Source of the DNA: Streptomyces bikiniensis
GTDB taxonomy: Bacteria; Actinomycetota; Actinomycetes; Streptomycetales; Streptomycetaceae
DNA length: 64,000 bases
Assembly (NCBI GenBank): GCA_000716465.1
Contig: JNWL01000013.1
Span: 124,001 to 188,000, forward strand
Direction of reading: 5' to 3'
Below the pieces are notes generated by a model. That model had not been told where the DNA came from. It did no database searches and was given only the letters and a program-made list of their open reading frames with translations. Of the stretch, positions 25,904 to 36,538 are shown in pieces; the first letter of the stretch is position 1, and the number at the start of each line of letters is the position of its first letter. Position numbers and translations under genes: made by a program.

Positions 25904-26274
25904 GGACTCCCCCGTGAGTCGTGGGCCGGGGCCGCCCGGAGGCCGCCCGGGGACCGGTGCGCAAGGTCGTACGGAGGACCGTACGGAGGACCGCCGAGCG
26001 GCCTCGCGGCATCGTAGCGAGCGGTCCCGTTCACCCGTACGCGCCCATCGTCACTCTTCCGGCACGACTTTCATATTTTCATCTGCATGGCCCCTCGCCA
26101 GGGACCGCATACCGCACGTTTCCTGACGAATCGCCAGGAAAGGGCCCTCACGTTCTGCACCAGTACCGTCACGAATCCCCTGCACGGCGCTTATCCGCTT
26201 GGCGCGCGATCCGCATCATGGACGACGATGGGGACATGCGGAACCACAAGTGACCGCGTTGAAAGGAGGCGTCG
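25904..26274. promoter_or_regulatory. Divergent intergenic region, DUF5685 / sepF
   Basis: 371 bases without a gene. It includes an AT-rich patch (TTTCATATTTTCATCTGCAT, about 26068-26087), rare in this window and likely part of a promoter. AAAGGAGG lies seven bases before the sepF ATG. No RNA gene or hairpin of note is visible. Confidence 0.4.
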
Positions 26275-26706
26275 ATGGGATCGGTGCGCAAGGCAAGTGC
26301 CTGGCTGGGACTCGTCGAGGACAACGACGAGCGTTACTACGACGACGAGTACGCCGACGGTGCCGAGAGCGGCGACGCCTGGGTGACGGACCCCCGGGTC
26401 CGGGTGGCCACGGACACCGCCGAGGAGCGGGGCCGCCGGATCGCCACCGTCTCCCCGGCCGGCTTCCGGGACGCGCGGGGCATCGGCGAGCTCTTCCGGG
26501 ACGGCGTCCCGGTCATCGTGAACCTGACGGCGATGGAGCCGGACGACGCCAAGCGCGTCGTCGACTTCGCCGCCGGTCTCGCCTTCGGCCTGCGCGGTTC
26601 GATCGAGCGCGTGGCGACGCGGGTCTTCCTGCTGACCCCAGCCGACACCCAGGTCGTCAGCGAGTCCGGCCGGCGCCCGCAGGACGGCTTCTTCAACCAG
26701 AGCTGA
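26275..26706 (+). CDS. sepF: Cell division protein SepF paralogue
   Basis: 143 residues. The N-terminal membrane-binding amphipathic segment is [16 protein letters not shown], followed by an acidic linker ([14 protein letters not shown]). The SepF core runs from [43 protein letters not shown] to [16 protein letters not shown]. SepF tethers FtsZ to the membrane in Gram-positive bacteria. Streptomycetes have several paralogues. This one stands alone, away from the division and cell wall cluster, with a strong ribosome-binding site, so it is probably the secondary SepF2-type copy rather than the essential one. Confidence 0.88.
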   Translation: MGSVRKASAWLGLVEDNDERYYDDEYADGAESGDAWVTDPRVRVATDTAEERGRRIATVSPAGFRDARGIGELFRDGVPVIVNLTAMEPDDAKRVVDFAAGLAFGLRGSIERVATRVFLLTPADTQVVSESGRRPQDGFFNQS

Positions 26707-26748
26707 GCGGGTCCGCCGGTCCGCCCGGACACCTCCCGACGCGTCGGG

Positions 26749-28488
26749 TCAGTGCGCCGGCCGTCCCCCCGAGCCGGCGGGCTCGATCGCTTCCCGGGTC
26801 GCGGGCACCCGCGGCTCGGCCGCCCCGGGCGACCCCGCCTTCCCGACGCGCTCCGTGCTCCGCGGCGGACCGTCCGGGACCGCCCGCACGTCCGCGGCCT
26901 CCACGGCCGCCTCCGGGCGCTCCGCTTCCCCGGGCCCCCCGGGGTCCACCGGGCACTCCATGACGCGGGGCAGGCGCAGGGCCATCACCGCGCCGGCGAG
27001 CAGCAGCGCGGCGCTCACGCAGAGCGTGACGTGCAGACCGCTCACGAAGGACTGCCGGGCGGCCTGGTGCAGGGCCCCGCCGGCCGTTCCGCCGAGCTGT
27101 TCGGCCACCTTGTAGGCCTCGCCGAGCGAGTTCGCGGCGGCCCGGCCCGCCTCCTCGGGCACCCCGGGGACCCCGCGGAGACCGGGGGCGTACGCCGCGT
27201 TCATCACGCTGCCGAGCAGCGCGATGCCCATGCCGGCCCCGAGCTGGTACGAGGTCTCGCCGATCGCCGCCGCGCCGCCCGCGCTCCGCGGCGGCGCCTC
27301 GCTGAGCATCGACTCGTACGCCGAGAAGAGCGTGGTCTGCAGGCCGAAGCCGAGCAGCACGAAGCCCACCGTGAGCAGCAGCGGCCGGTCGTGCTCCCCC
27401 ATGAGGACGAGCAGCAGCACGGCACCGGCCGTGAGCACGAACCCCCAGCCGACCATCCGGCGCGGCCCGATCCTGCGCAGGGTGTACGAGCCGGTGGCGC
27501 CGGCCGCCATGGCGGCGAAGGTCAGCGGCAGCAGCCGCAGACCGGTCTCCAGGGGGCTGAGGCCGAGGACCAGCTGGAGGTACTGGACGGCGATGAGCTC
27601 CAGGCCGACCAGGGCCAGCATGGCGAGGACGATGCAGCCGACCGAGGTGGTGAAGGCGGGGCGGGCGAAGAGGCCCGTGTCGATCAGCGGGTGCGGGCGC
27701 CGCTTCTGGCGCCGCACGAAGAGGACGAGGAGCGCCGCGCCGAGCAGCAGCGGCCCGGCGGTGGGCAGGGCGAGCAGCGGGTCGCCGGCCCCGGCGCGCT
27801 TGACGCCGAGGACGCAGCCGAGCACGCCGGCCGCGGCCATGAGGGCGCCGAGGACGTCCCAGGGGCCGTCGGCGGCGCCCCGGGACTCGGGCAGCAGGCG
27901 GCGGCCGAGCGGCAGGATCAGCGCCATCAGCGGGATGTTGATGAGGAAGACGGAGCCCCACCAGTAGTGCTCGACGAGGAAGCCGCCGAGGACCGGACCG
28001 GTGGCGGCGCCGATCGCGGCGACCGCCGTCCAGATCCCGATGGCGGTGGCGCGCTCCCGCCGGTCGGGGAAGACCGCCCGGAGGATGGAGAGCGTGGCGG
28101 GCATGATCATGGCGCCGCCGACGCCGAGCAGCGCGCGGGCCGCGATGAGGACGGAGGGCTCGGTGGCGAGGGCGGCGACCGCGGAGGCGACGCCGAACAG
28201 CGCGTAGCCGAGCAGCAGGACCCTGCGCCGTCCGACCCGGTCCCCGAGGGTGCCGAAGAGGATCAGGAGCGAGGCGCAGATCAGGGGGTAGGCGTCGACG
28301 ATCCAGAGCAGCTCGGTGGAGCCGGGCCGCAGGTCCTCGGTGAGCGAGGGGACGGCGACGTGGAGGATGGTCGCGTCCAGGGCGACCAGGAGGAGGCTGA
28401 CGCAGAGGACGACGAGGACGACCCAGCGGTTGGCACCACCGCCCGCGGCGGCACGGGGTCGTGCTGGGGCCGTGTTCGTCCGCGACAT
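26749..28488 (-). CDS. MFS drug:H+ antiporter, DHA2 (EmrB/QacA) family
   Basis: 579 residues from the ATG at 28488, with GGGAGG seven bases upstream. About 14 membrane helices. The DHA2 signatures are LDATILHVAVPSLTEDL (motif D1), LFGTLGDRVGRRRVLLLG (motif A, loop 2-3) and GIWTAVAAIGAATGPVLGGFL (antiporter motif C). The last ~80 residues are a cytoplasmic Pro/Glu/Ala-rich tail, longer than usual. It exports hydrophobic compounds by proton exchange; the substrate is unknown and no TetR regulator is adjacent. Confidence 0.9.
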   Translation of the reverse strand: MSRTNTAPARPRAAAGGGANRWVVLVVLCVSLLLVALDATILHVAVPSLTEDLRPGSTELLWIVDAYPLICASLLILFGTLGDRVGRRRVLLLGYALFGVASAVAALATEPSVLIAARALLGVGGAMIMPATLSILRAVFPDRRERATAIGIWTAVAAIGAATGPVLGGFLVEHYWWGSVFLINIPLMALILPLGRRLLPESRGAADGPWDVLGALMAAAGVLGCVLGVKRAGAGDPLLALPTAGPLLLGAALLVLFVRRQKRRPHPLIDTGLFARPAFTTSVGCIVLAMLALVGLELIAVQYLQLVLGLSPLETGLRLLPLTFAAMAAGATGSYTLRRIGPRRMVGWGFVLTAGAVLLLVLMGEHDRPLLLTVGFVLLGFGLQTTLFSAYESMLSEAPPRSAGGAAAIGETSYQLGAGMGIALLGSVMNAAYAPGLRGVPGVPEEAGRAAANSLGEAYKVAEQLGGTAGGALHQAARQSFVSGLHVTLCVSAALLLAGAVMALRLPRVMECPVDPGGPGEAERPEAAVEAADVRAVPDGPPRSTERVGKAGSPGAAEPRVPATREAIEPAGSGGRPAH

Positions 28489-28892
28489 GTACGTACCTCC
28501 CGGTGGAACTCTCGCGCTCGGTGGGCCCCGACCAGGGGTTGCCTCCCCCGGAGCGGCCCGGCATCGACGGGCGAGCGAGTCGCCAGCGTACGCGAGTTCA
28601 AGCGTCGAGCGCGTGGTGGACCTCTCACCCCGGCGGGGGCACGGGTGTGGCGTACGCCACTCGGGGCGGTCCGCGGGCCGTGCGGAATTCCGCGCGGGCA
28701 CCCGTTCGGCACAATTCCCGGGCGCTCAAACATTCTTCCGGAACGCCTCTTCGGGAATGGATCCGCAGGTCATCCGATTTCCGGACGGACGTCGGTAATG
28801 AGCGGCCCACGAGACGCACTCCACATCACATCGTCATCACGAAGGGAGCGGTTTGACGGGGTCGGCTTCTCACTCCCTGTAACGTCGATTGG
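28489..28892. promoter_or_regulatory. Divergent intergenic region, MFS exporter / PAP2 phosphatase
   Basis: 404 bases without a gene. The part nearer PAP2 (28680-28890) is visibly less GC-rich, with TTGACG (28853-28858) and TGTAAC 19 bases on as a candidate promoter. That places the start of transcription within a few bases of the PAP2 GTG codon. The part nearer the exporter is plain GC-rich sequence in which I see nothing. Confidence 0.4.
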
Positions 28893-29777
28893 GTGCGTAC
28901 CGACATCTTTGCCCGGCTGGACCGGGAGCCGGAACCGCCGAAGATAGAGGTCCCGGGGATGACCCGCACGCGTCTCGCCCTCTTCGGCGGGACGTCGGCG
29001 TTCTATCTCGCCATCGTCGTGGCCGTGCTGCTCTCGACCTGGCTGGTGACCCTCGACTGGAAGATCATGCTGTTCCGGCCCTACCAGCAGTGGCCGGAGC
29101 TGCACGCCTTCCTCGACTACTACGTCGTCCTCGGTCAGCGCGGCCCCACGGCCGTCATGGTGGCCGCCTGGCTGGGCTGGCGCTCCTGGCGCCAGCACAC
29201 CCTGCGCCCCCTGCTGTGTCTCGGCGCCGCCCTCCTGCTGCTCAACGTCTCGGTCGGCTCGGTCAAGCTCGGACTCGGCCGGCTCGGACCCCACTACGCG
29301 ACGCAGGTCGGCTCCGCCGAGCTCTTCGCCGGCGGCGACATATTCCCCTCCGGTCACACCGCCAACGCGGTCGTGACCTGGGGAATCCTGGCCTATCTGG
29401 CGACCACCCCGCGGGCCCGGCGCTATCTGTCGGCGCTCTCCGCCGTGGTCGCGCTCGGCGTCGGCCTCACCACCGTCTACCTGGGCACGCACTGGCTGAG
29501 CGACGTGCTGCTCGGCTGGGCGGCCGGCCTCCTGGTCCTGCTCGCGCTGCCCTGGTGCGAGCCGGTCCTGGCCGTGGCGGAGTCGTGGATCCTCGCCGCG
29601 CGCGACCGGGTCCGGGAGCGGCTGCGGGACCGCCGTCGGCTCGTGCCCTCGCTGCCGGTGGCGTCCGGAGGGCCCCGGCCGGGGTTCTTCCCGACGCGCC
29701 CGCCCGGCCCCGAGGAGCCGGCCCGGGAGCCCGTGGGGGTGGCCAGCGGCCGGCGCACCCCGGCGACCGGGGGCTGA
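28893..29777 (+). CDS. PAP2-family membrane phosphatase
   Basis: 294 residues from GTG. Six hydrophobic segments carry the lipid phosphatase signature in order: KLGLGRLGP (motif 1, residues ~128-136), FPSGHTAN (motif 2, with the catalytic general-acid His) and YLGTHWLSDVLLG (motif 3, with the phosphohistidine His and Asp). The C-terminal ~60 residues are Pro/Arg-rich and cytoplasmic. Such enzymes dephosphorylate undecaprenyl pyrophosphate or phosphatidate at the outer membrane face; which one cannot be read from the sequence. Confidence 0.88.
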   Translation: MRTDIFARLDREPEPPKIEVPGMTRTRLALFGGTSAFYLAIVVAVLLSTWLVTLDWKIMLFRPYQQWPELHAFLDYYVVLGQRGPTAVMVAAWLGWRSWRQHTLRPLLCLGAALLLLNVSVGSVKLGLGRLGPHYATQVGSAELFAGGDIFPSGHTANAVVTWGILAYLATTPRARRYLSALSAVVALGVGLTTVYLGTHWLSDVLLGWAAGLLVLLALPWCEPVLAVAESWILAARDRVRERLRDRRRLVPSLPVASGGPRPGFFPTRPPGPEEPAREPVGVASGRRTPATGG

Positions 29778-29820
29778 GACCCCGCGCCTCCCCCGTGCAC
29801 GAGGAATCCTGCGCGAAGAA

Positions 29821-29848
29821 GGGCCCCGGCCGGGTCGGCCGGGGCCCC
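29821..29848. terminator. Bidirectional hairpin terminator
   Basis: GGGCCCCGGCCG (29821-29832), a 3-base loop, and CGGCCGGGGCCC form a perfect stem between the convergent PAP2 and I78 genes. Confidence 0.8.
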
Positions 29849-29869
29849 TTCCGCGTCCGGGGGCGGGCG

Positions 29870-30085
29870 TCAGCCGAGCCAGCAGCGGGTGACGGCGCCG
29901 TCCTGGACCTCGAAGTTGATGCGCCCGGAGAGGTACTCCATGGTGATGATCGAGCCGGGCGGCAGGGTGCGGACGACGCTCCAGCCCCGGGTCCTGGCGA
30001 GCTGCTCGGCGCCTTCCGCGTCGAGGCCCACATAGGACTCGGGGGCGTCGCGGGGCGGTTCGGGAGTGCGCGATGTGGGTGCCAT
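29870..30085 (-). CDS. I78-family peptidase inhibitor
   Basis: 71 residues from the ATG at 30085; a GTG at 30094 would add three residues. The family signature is AEQLARTRGWSVVRTLPPGSIITMEYLSGRINFEVQDG, with the short C-terminal RCW. I78 proteins resemble the potato inhibitor I fold and inhibit serine proteases through an exposed loop. No signal peptide is visible, so the product stays in the cytoplasm unless the start is misplaced; the N-terminus is Pro-rich and likely flexible. Confidence 0.8.
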   Translation of the reverse strand: MAPTSRTPEPPRDAPESYVGLDAEGAEQLARTRGWSVVRTLPPGSIITMEYLSGRINFEVQDGAVTRCWLG

Positions 30086-30376
30086 GAGTCTCACGTTAGT
30101 ACCTTGCCGGTCACGCTTGTGTCACAGGTTCTCGACATATGTCCGCCGCGCTCCGCGCTCTGCGCGCGGGCGGTTAACCGCCGCTTCCCCGGTGCTTCTC
30201 CGGTGATTTCCGGGGAACGTCCGGCCCTTCCCGCGCGGGGCCGCGAAGGGCCGATAGGGCGCGGGGAATTCCCTTCCGCCGCGCGGGCCCCGCGAATTGT
30301 TCCGGCGGTGCCCGCGCGGGGCGCTCACGCTTTCCTCACACCATGCTTACGCCGCCCGAACATCCGGGAGCACCCG

Positions 30377-31366
30377 TCAGGAGCCCGCGCGGGGCCCGCC
30401 GCCGTCCGCCCGGTCGAGGGCGCGGGAGAGGCGGTCCCTGAGCTCGCGGACCTGCCCGGTGAGCTCCGGCGGCTCGACCACCTCGAAGTCGAAGCCCAGC
30501 ATCGCCACGTGGATCAGCAGGACGTCGAGGCCGTGCGCTCCCGTCCGCAGCAGGCAGGTGCCCTCCCCGTCGGCCTCCAGGACCCCGTGCAGCGGGCCGA
30601 CGGCCCCGGCGGCCTCGGCCAGCGGCACCAGCAGCCGGACCGTCCCCTCCGTCGTGTAGGCACGGCTCGACACGCCCTTCGCCACATAGGCGGCCAGGTC
30701 CGCGGCGGGCGGTTCGCGGGGCGGGAAGCGGGGGCCGTGCGGCGGGGTGGGCTCGATCCGGTCGACCCGGAACGTACGCCAGTCGGCCCGGTCCAGGTCC
30801 CAGGCGACCAGGTACCAGCGCCGCTCGGTGCAGACCAGGCGGTGCGGCTCCACGGTTCTGCGGGTGGTGGAGCCGCCGTGGTCCCGGTAGGCGAAGCGGA
30901 GCCGCTCGCTGTCCCGGCAGGCGTGGGCGAGGTCGGTGAGGACCTCCGGGTCGACCCGCTCGTCCGGGGTGCGCAGCAGGGGGACCGTGAAGGCGTTCAG
31001 GGCCCCGACGCGCCGCCGCAGCCGGCCCGGCAGGACCTGCTCCAGCTTGGCCAGGGCGCGTACGGAGCTCTCGCCGATGCCCTCGACGCCCTGCCCCGCG
31101 GCGGCGCGCAGCCCGACCGCGACCGCCACGGCCTCCTCGTCGTCGAGGAGGAGCGGCGGCAGCTCGGCCCCGGCCCCGAGCCGGTAGCCGCCGCCGGTGC
31201 CGGGGGTCGCGTGCACGGGATAGCCGAGCTCCCGCAGCCGGTCGACGTCCCGCCGCACGGTGCGCGGCGTGACGTCGAGCCGGTCGGCGAGGTCGGCGCC
31301 GGACCATTCGCGATGGGCCTGGAGCAACGAGAGCAGACGCAGCAGCCGTGCGGAGGTCTCCAACAT
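30377..31366 (-). CDS. WYL-domain (YafY/DeoR-like) transcriptional regulator
   Basis: 329 residues. An N-terminal winged helix (HREWSGADLADRLDVTPRTVRRDVDRLRELGYPV, residues ~18-52) is followed by a GGGYRLGAGAELPPLLLDDEE linker. The WYL domain around residues 140-215 has HRLVCTERRWYLVAWDLDRADWRTFRVDRI, in which the usual Trp-Tyr-Leu is intact, and a WCX-like C-terminus. Such proteins sense oligonucleotides, cyclic nucleotides or other ligands and repress or activate neighbours. It is monocistronic; the target is unknown. Confidence 0.88.
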   Translation of the reverse strand: MLETSARLLRLLSLLQAHREWSGADLADRLDVTPRTVRRDVDRLRELGYPVHATPGTGGGYRLGAGAELPPLLLDDEEAVAVAVGLRAAAGQGVEGIGESSVRALAKLEQVLPGRLRRRVGALNAFTVPLLRTPDERVDPEVLTDLAHACRDSERLRFAYRDHGGSTTRRTVEPHRLVCTERRWYLVAWDLDRADWRTFRVDRIEPTPPHGPRFPPREPPAADLAAYVAKGVSSRAYTTEGTVRLLVPLAEAAGAVGPLHGVLEADGEGTCLLRTGAHGLDVLLIHVAMLGFDFEVVEPPELTGQVRELRDRLSRALDRADGGGPRAGS

Positions 31367-31444
31367 GCGCCCGAGTCTGACACCCCTCGCGGACAGCTGC
31401 GGTCCTCGATACGAACCGCCCGTTCCCGGCCGGGCCCCGTCGGA

Positions 31445-32719
31445 TCAGCGGAAGCGGCGGACCAGGCGGCCCGCCCGGGCCTTCTGGGCGTAGACGGCGT
31501 CAACGGCCCGGCCCACGCCCCGGTGGAGCGCCGTCCGCGCCGGTGAGTGCGTGCGGCGGCCCGCGCCCCGGTCGAGGAGTTCCGTCCAGAGCGCCTCGTG
31601 CCGGGCCGCGATCCGGGCCGGGTCGAAGCGCTCGGAGGCGGCGAGGGCCGCCCGCGCCGTCTTCGCCCGCAGTTCGTCGTCCTCGATCAGCTCCCGCAGC
31701 GCACCCGCGACCGCCGCCACGTCGTCGACCGGCACGAGCCGCCCGTCGACCCCGTCCTCGATGATCTCGCGCGGCCCGTTCGGGCAGTCGGTGGAGACCA
31801 CCGGGAGGCCGCAGCGCATCGCCTCCACGATCGTCATGCCGAAGGACTCGCGCTGGGAGGTCACGGCGGCGATCGAGCCCTTGACCCACTCCGGCTCCAG
31901 CGGGGTGACCGACCCCATGAGGAAGGCCCGCTCCTTGAGGCCCCGCTCCTCGATCAGCCGGGCGAGCGGGGCCCTGAGGTTCTGGACGGCGTCCCCGGAG
32001 CCGTAGATCCGCAGCTTCCAGTCGGGGTGGTCCCCGGCCACCCGCGCGAAGGCCTCGATCAGCACGTCGTACCGCTTGACCCGGGTCAGCCGGCCCGCCG
32101 CGACGACCGTCTTCGCCGCCGGGTCGGCCGGCGGCAGCGAGGGCGCGGGCACGCTGTTGGGCACGGCCTCGATCCGTACGCCGGGAAGCCCCAGCTTCCG
32201 GTAGGCGCGCGCGTCGGCCTCGGTGACCGTGGTGACGGCGTCGAGGAGCGCGTACTCGTGGGCGATGTCCCGGCGCAGCCGGTAGGTGTGGCCGTCCAGG
32301 GTCAGGTGCTCCTGGCCGATCAGGACGGGCCCCCGACGGGCCTGCCGGGCGAGGTGGACGTTGAGCCCGGGGCGGGTGGCGACCAGGACGTCGGTCTCCA
32401 CCCCGCGCAGGTGCTCCCCGATCCGGGCGTCGGTGAGCGCGCTGTACTGCTTCCACCGCCCGTCGCCGCGCGGGAAGACCCGGGCGGGGCGGTGGAAGTC
32501 GGGGTGCTCCCCGTCGTACCCGGGGCTGTCCTTCCGCAGGTCGACGAGGTGGCGCAGCGTCACCCCGGCGGGCAGGTCGAGCAGGGGGCGGTCGCGGTGG
32601 CGGAACACCGACACGATCTCGACCTCGTGACGCTCCGCCAGTTCCTCGGCGAGCGTGAAGGTGGTGCGGATCGTGCCGCCGTAGTGGTAGCCGTTGTGGA
32701 GCAGAAAGGAGATACGCAT
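31445..32719 (-). CDS. Glycosyltransferase family 4 (GT-B fold)
   Basis: 424 residues. N-terminal MRISFLLHNGYHYGGTIRTTFTLAEELA is the acceptor-side Rossmann domain. The C-terminal donor domain has VAAGRLTRVKRYDVLIEAFARV and the GT4 signature SQRESFGMTIVEAMRCGLPVVSTDCPNGPREII, the E-x7-E motif that binds the nucleotide sugar. No membrane segment. Relatives make cell-surface polymers such as teichuronic or sugar-1-phosphate polymers in streptomycetes; the substrate is not predictable. Confidence 0.87.
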   Translation of the reverse strand: MRISFLLHNGYHYGGTIRTTFTLAEELAERHEVEIVSVFRHRDRPLLDLPAGVTLRHLVDLRKDSPGYDGEHPDFHRPARVFPRGDGRWKQYSALTDARIGEHLRGVETDVLVATRPGLNVHLARQARRGPVLIGQEHLTLDGHTYRLRRDIAHEYALLDAVTTVTEADARAYRKLGLPGVRIEAVPNSVPAPSLPPADPAAKTVVAAGRLTRVKRYDVLIEAFARVAGDHPDWKLRIYGSGDAVQNLRAPLARLIEERGLKERAFLMGSVTPLEPEWVKGSIAAVTSQRESFGMTIVEAMRCGLPVVSTDCPNGPREIIEDGVDGRLVPVDDVAAVAGALRELIEDDELRAKTARAALAASERFDPARIAARHEALWTELLDRGAGRRTHSPARTALHRGVGRAVDAVYAQKARAGRLVRRFR

Positions 32720-32843
32720 CGCGCTGCCGGTTCCCCCCGGTCAGTTGGTCGGTCGCCCGACTGTACTTGCCGGGCGGCGCCGGTGCTCACGGACGGTCGG
32801 ACGGACGGACACCGGACGCTCCGGCGGCCGTCCGGACGGGGCG

Positions 32844-33455
<612 letters not shown>

Positions 33456-33662
33456 CTAGGCAGCCCCCCGGCGCCCCCGGCCCGTGCCGCGCGGGACTCC
33501 GCCGACACCCCACCCGGTCGGCGGCACCCTCCCGCCCCGGGCCCCGGCGGCAACTTGCCCCGCATCCGCGCGTGACCCCGGCCGAGCCTGGCCCGTTGAA
33601 CTCGGCATGAGACGACCGGGAACGGCCCGGCGTCCGCCCGTACCGAGTCCAGGGAGCCCCCC

Positions 33663-34445
33663 GTGCCGCGCATGCTCGACGTCAGCGAGGACGTACGCGC
33701 CGAGATCGGCGACGAAGAAGCCGACCGGCTGCTCGACGGCGACAACGCCCCGGGCAACTACGACTGCACCTCCTGCCGCACGCCGGGGGACTCCGAGCAG
33801 GAGCGCACCAGCACGGTGCTGTTCGTCGGCGAGGAGACGGCGGTCCTCGCGTTCGCCCACGCCAGCTGCATCCCGTCGCAGGTCGTCCGGGTCGCCGAGG
33901 AGCAGCTCCAGGGCGCCGTCGCCTCCATCACGGCCTCGGACGCCGCCGACGCGCTGTCCGCCTCCCACCCCGAGCAGGCCGTGCTCGGGGTCACCAGCGG
34001 GCTCGTCCTGATCCAGGGCGAGCTGCACCCGGCCCTGGTGGTGGAGCCGACCGCCCCGGTGGCCCGCCCGGGGTCGGACGGCCTCGTCGACGAGTTCCTG
34101 CCGCTCCTGGCCGAGCAGGGCTTCCAGCAGGTCATGGACCTCGACACGAAGCCGGCGGTACTGCCGGGCTGGTCGGTCCTGGTCGCCATGGGCCAGCTGC
34201 ACTCGGTGCTCCAGCCGGGGCCGGGCGGCGCCGGTCAGGCCGCCTGGTGGCAGGCGCACCAGCCGCTCCAGGTCACCGACGGCTGGCGCACGGCGGCCAA
34301 CAAGTCGCACACGGTCCTGGTCTTCGCCGCCCCGGTGGGCTCGATCGGCCAGCAGCCGCGCGAGGACCTGCTGCGCGACGCCCTGGAGAAGGCCGCCGCG
34401 AACGGGCGCCTGGTGGCCGCCGCGATGCCGCTGGCCGGCACGTGA
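33663..34445 (+). CDS. Conserved hypothetical cytoplasmic protein
   Basis: 260 residues from the GTG at 33663, with AGGGAG six bases upstream. Residues ~33-70 contain CTSCRTPGDSEQERTSTVLFV ... FAHASCIPSQV, a CxxC plus a later His/Cys that could bind zinc. The rest is a mixed alpha/beta sequence with no motif I know. It is not homologous by eye to its neighbours. It is well formed, with normal codon use, and is probably a conserved actinomycete protein of unknown role. Confidence 0.65.
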   Translation: MPRMLDVSEDVRAEIGDEEADRLLDGDNAPGNYDCTSCRTPGDSEQERTSTVLFVGEETAVLAFAHASCIPSQVVRVAEEQLQGAVASITASDAADALSASHPEQAVLGVTSGLVLIQGELHPALVVEPTAPVARPGSDGLVDEFLPLLAEQGFQQVMDLDTKPAVLPGWSVLVAMGQLHSVLQPGPGGAGQAAWWQAHQPLQVTDGWRTAANKSHTVLVFAAPVGSIGQQPREDLLRDALEKAAANGRLVAAAMPLAGT

Positions 34446-34657
34446 CGAAGGACGCGCGGCGGGGCTCGGGGTGGGTGCGGGTCGCCGGTGTGCCGGCGGA
34501 GCGGGGGACGCCGGGACCGGGTGCTCCGACCGTGCCGCGCCCTCGGCGGGCGGCCCTTTCGGAGAGCCGCCCGCATCCGACGGGCGGCGGGGTCGTTGGC
34601 ACCTACGTGCACCCATACGACCCTTTCTCCCCACCGCATCCGAGTCAGATCCCCTCC

Positions 34658-34939
34658 ATGCGCCCCGCGTCGGACGTCACGGCGGGCCCCTCGCCCACGC
34701 CGATCTACGACGCCCTGTACTCGGAGTACCGCAGGTCGTTCCGCACCTTGCCGGGCGACCGCAGCGGCGAGGAGGGACTGGCCTTCCGGGCCTTCGGCAC
34801 GACGCTGGGCGCGGGCGGATCCGGGCAGGGGCGGCGGCACGCGGCGCCGCCCGCGGCGTGGGCGGCGCACGCCCCGGCGCCACCGCCTCCGCAGATTCAC
34901 CGGGCGGCGCTGCCGCCGGGGCCCCGCGGAGGGCTCTGA
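34658..34939 (+). CDS. Small conserved hypothetical protein
   Basis: 93 residues if started at ATG 34658; an in-frame GTG at 34607 would add 17. MRPASDVTAGPSPTPIYDALYSEYRRSFRTLPGDRSGEEGLAF is a non-random opening: the T-P-I-Y-D-x-L/Y motif recurs at the N-terminus of small streptomycete proteins. The remainder is Gly/Ala/Pro-rich and ends in LPPGPRGGL. No enzymatic or membrane features. The bias of the reading frame and the following strong terminator support it as a gene, but the start is uncertain. Confidence 0.5.
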   Translation: MRPASDVTAGPSPTPIYDALYSEYRRSFRTLPGDRSGEEGLAFRAFGTTLGAGGSGQGRRHAAPPAAWAAHAPAPPPPQIHRAALPPGPRGGL

Positions 34940-34963
34940 AGGGGCCCCTGGTCCCGGAAGGAA

Positions 34964-35018
34964 CCGCACGGCCGGGGGCCGGGACCCGATGCGGGTCCCG
35001 GCCCCCGGCCGTGTGCGG
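34964..35018. terminator. Very strong hairpin between convergent genes
   Basis: A ~24-bp stem (34964-34987 with 34993-35018, one bulge) and a 5-base loop rich in GGCCGGGGGCC lie between the small hypothetical gene and der, serving both strands. Confidence 0.85.
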
Positions 35019-35020
35019 TC

Positions 35021-36469
35021 CTACTTCTTGCGGCCGCGCTTCTCGCGCACCCGGACCGAGATGTGGATCGGGGTGCCCTCGAAGCCGAACTCCTCGCGGA
35101 GGCGGCGCTCGATGAAGCGGCGGTAGCCGGCCTCCAGGAAGCCCGAGGCGAAGAGGACGAACCGGGGCGGCTTGGTGCCCGCCTGCGTGCCGAAGAGGAT
35201 GCGGGGCTGCTTGCCGCCGCGGATCGGGTGCGGGTGGGCGGCGACGATCTCGCCGAGGAAGGCGTTCAGCCGGCCGGTGGGGACGCGGGTCTCCCAGCCG
35301 GCGAGGGCGGTCTCGATGGCCGGGACCAGCTTCTCCATGTGGCGGCCGGTCTTGGCGGAGACGTTGACCCGGGGCGCCCAGGAGACCTGCTGCATCTCGG
35401 TCTCGATCTCGCGCTCCAGGTAGTAGCGGCGCTCCTCGTCCAGCTCGTCCCACTTGTTGTAGGCGATGACGATGGCGCGGCCCGAATCGACCGCCATCGT
35501 GATGATGCGCTGGTCCTGGACCGAGATGTTGTCGGTGGTGTCGATGAGGATGACGGCCACCTCCGCCTTCTCGACGGCGGCCGCGGTCCGCAGGGAGGCG
35601 TAGTAGTCCGCGCCCTCCTGGAGGTGGACCTTCTTGCGGATGCCGGCGGTGTCCACGAACTTCCACGTCACGCCGCCGAGCTCGATCAGCTCGTCCACCG
35701 GGTCGCGGGTGGTGCCGGCCAGCTCGTTGACGACGACCCGGTCCTCGCCCGCCACCTTGTTGAGCAGGGAGGACTTGCCGACGTTCGGGCGGCCGATGAG
35801 GGCGATGCGGCGCGGGCCGCCGACGGCGTTGCCGAAGCGCTGCTCGGGGGCGTCGGGCAGGACCTTGAGGACCTCGTCCAGGAGGTCGCCGGTGCCGCGG
35901 CCGTGCAGCGACGAGACCGGGAACGGCTCGCCCAGGCCCAGGGACCAGAGCATGGCGGCGTCGGCCTCGCCGGACTGGCCGTCGACCTTGTTGGCGGCGA
36001 GGACGACCGGCTTCCCGGAGCGGCGGAGCAGCTTGACGACGGCCTCGTCGGTGTCGGTGGCGCCGACGGTGGCGTCCACGACGAAGAGGCAGGCGTCGGC
36101 GGCCTCGATGGCGAACTCGGCCTGGGCGGCGACGGAGGCGTCGATGCCGAGGACGTCCTGCTCCCAGCCGCCGGTGTCGACGACCTTGAAGCGGCGGCCG
36201 GCCCATTCGGCCTCGTAGGTGACGCGGTCGCGGGTGACGCCCGGCTTGTCCTCGACGACGGCCTCGCGGCGTCCGATGATGCGGTTCACCAGGGTCGACT
36301 TGCCGACGTTCGGGCGGCCGACGACGGCGAGGACGGGGAGCGGGCCGTGCCCGGCCTCCTCGATCGCGCCCTCGACCTCCTCGGCGTCGAAGCCCTCTTC
36401 CGCGGCGAGCTCCATGAACTCCGCGTACTCGGCGTCGCCAAGTGCCCCGTGGTCGTACTGGTCGTTCAT
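35021..36469 (-). CDS. der: Ribosome biogenesis GTPase Der (EngA)
   Basis: 482 residues from the ATG at 36469, with AGGA upstream. Two G domains lie in tandem. The first has [24 protein letters not shown] and NKVD; the second has [23 protein letters not shown] and NKWD. A C-terminal KH-like domain ends [10 protein letters not shown]. The N-terminal acidic extension of ~45 residues ([22 protein letters not shown]) is usual for actinomycetes. Der is an essential GTPase for 50S ribosomal subunit assembly. It follows plsC with a 69-base gap and ends at the strong terminator. Confidence 0.97.
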   Translation of the reverse strand: MNDQYDHGALGDAEYAEFMELAAEEGFDAEEVEGAIEEAGHGPLPVLAVVGRPNVGKSTLVNRIIGRREAVVEDKPGVTRDRVTYEAEWAGRRFKVVDTGGWEQDVLGIDASVAAQAEFAIEAADACLFVVDATVGATDTDEAVVKLLRRSGKPVVLAANKVDGQSGEADAAMLWSLGLGEPFPVSSLHGRGTGDLLDEVLKVLPDAPEQRFGNAVGGPRRIALIGRPNVGKSSLLNKVAGEDRVVVNELAGTTRDPVDELIELGGVTWKFVDTAGIRKKVHLQEGADYYASLRTAAAVEKAEVAVILIDTTDNISVQDQRIITMAVDSGRAIVIAYNKWDELDEERRYYLEREIETEMQQVSWAPRVNVSAKTGRHMEKLVPAIETALAGWETRVPTGRLNAFLGEIVAAHPHPIRGGKQPRILFGTQAGTKPPRFVLFASGFLEAGYRRFIERRLREEFGFEGTPIHISVRVREKRGRKK

Positions 36470-36538
36470 GAAGTCCGTTCCTCGATCATTCGTGGTCGGT
36501 GGTTCCCGGTCGACGGGTTCCACTACTGAAAGTCTCGC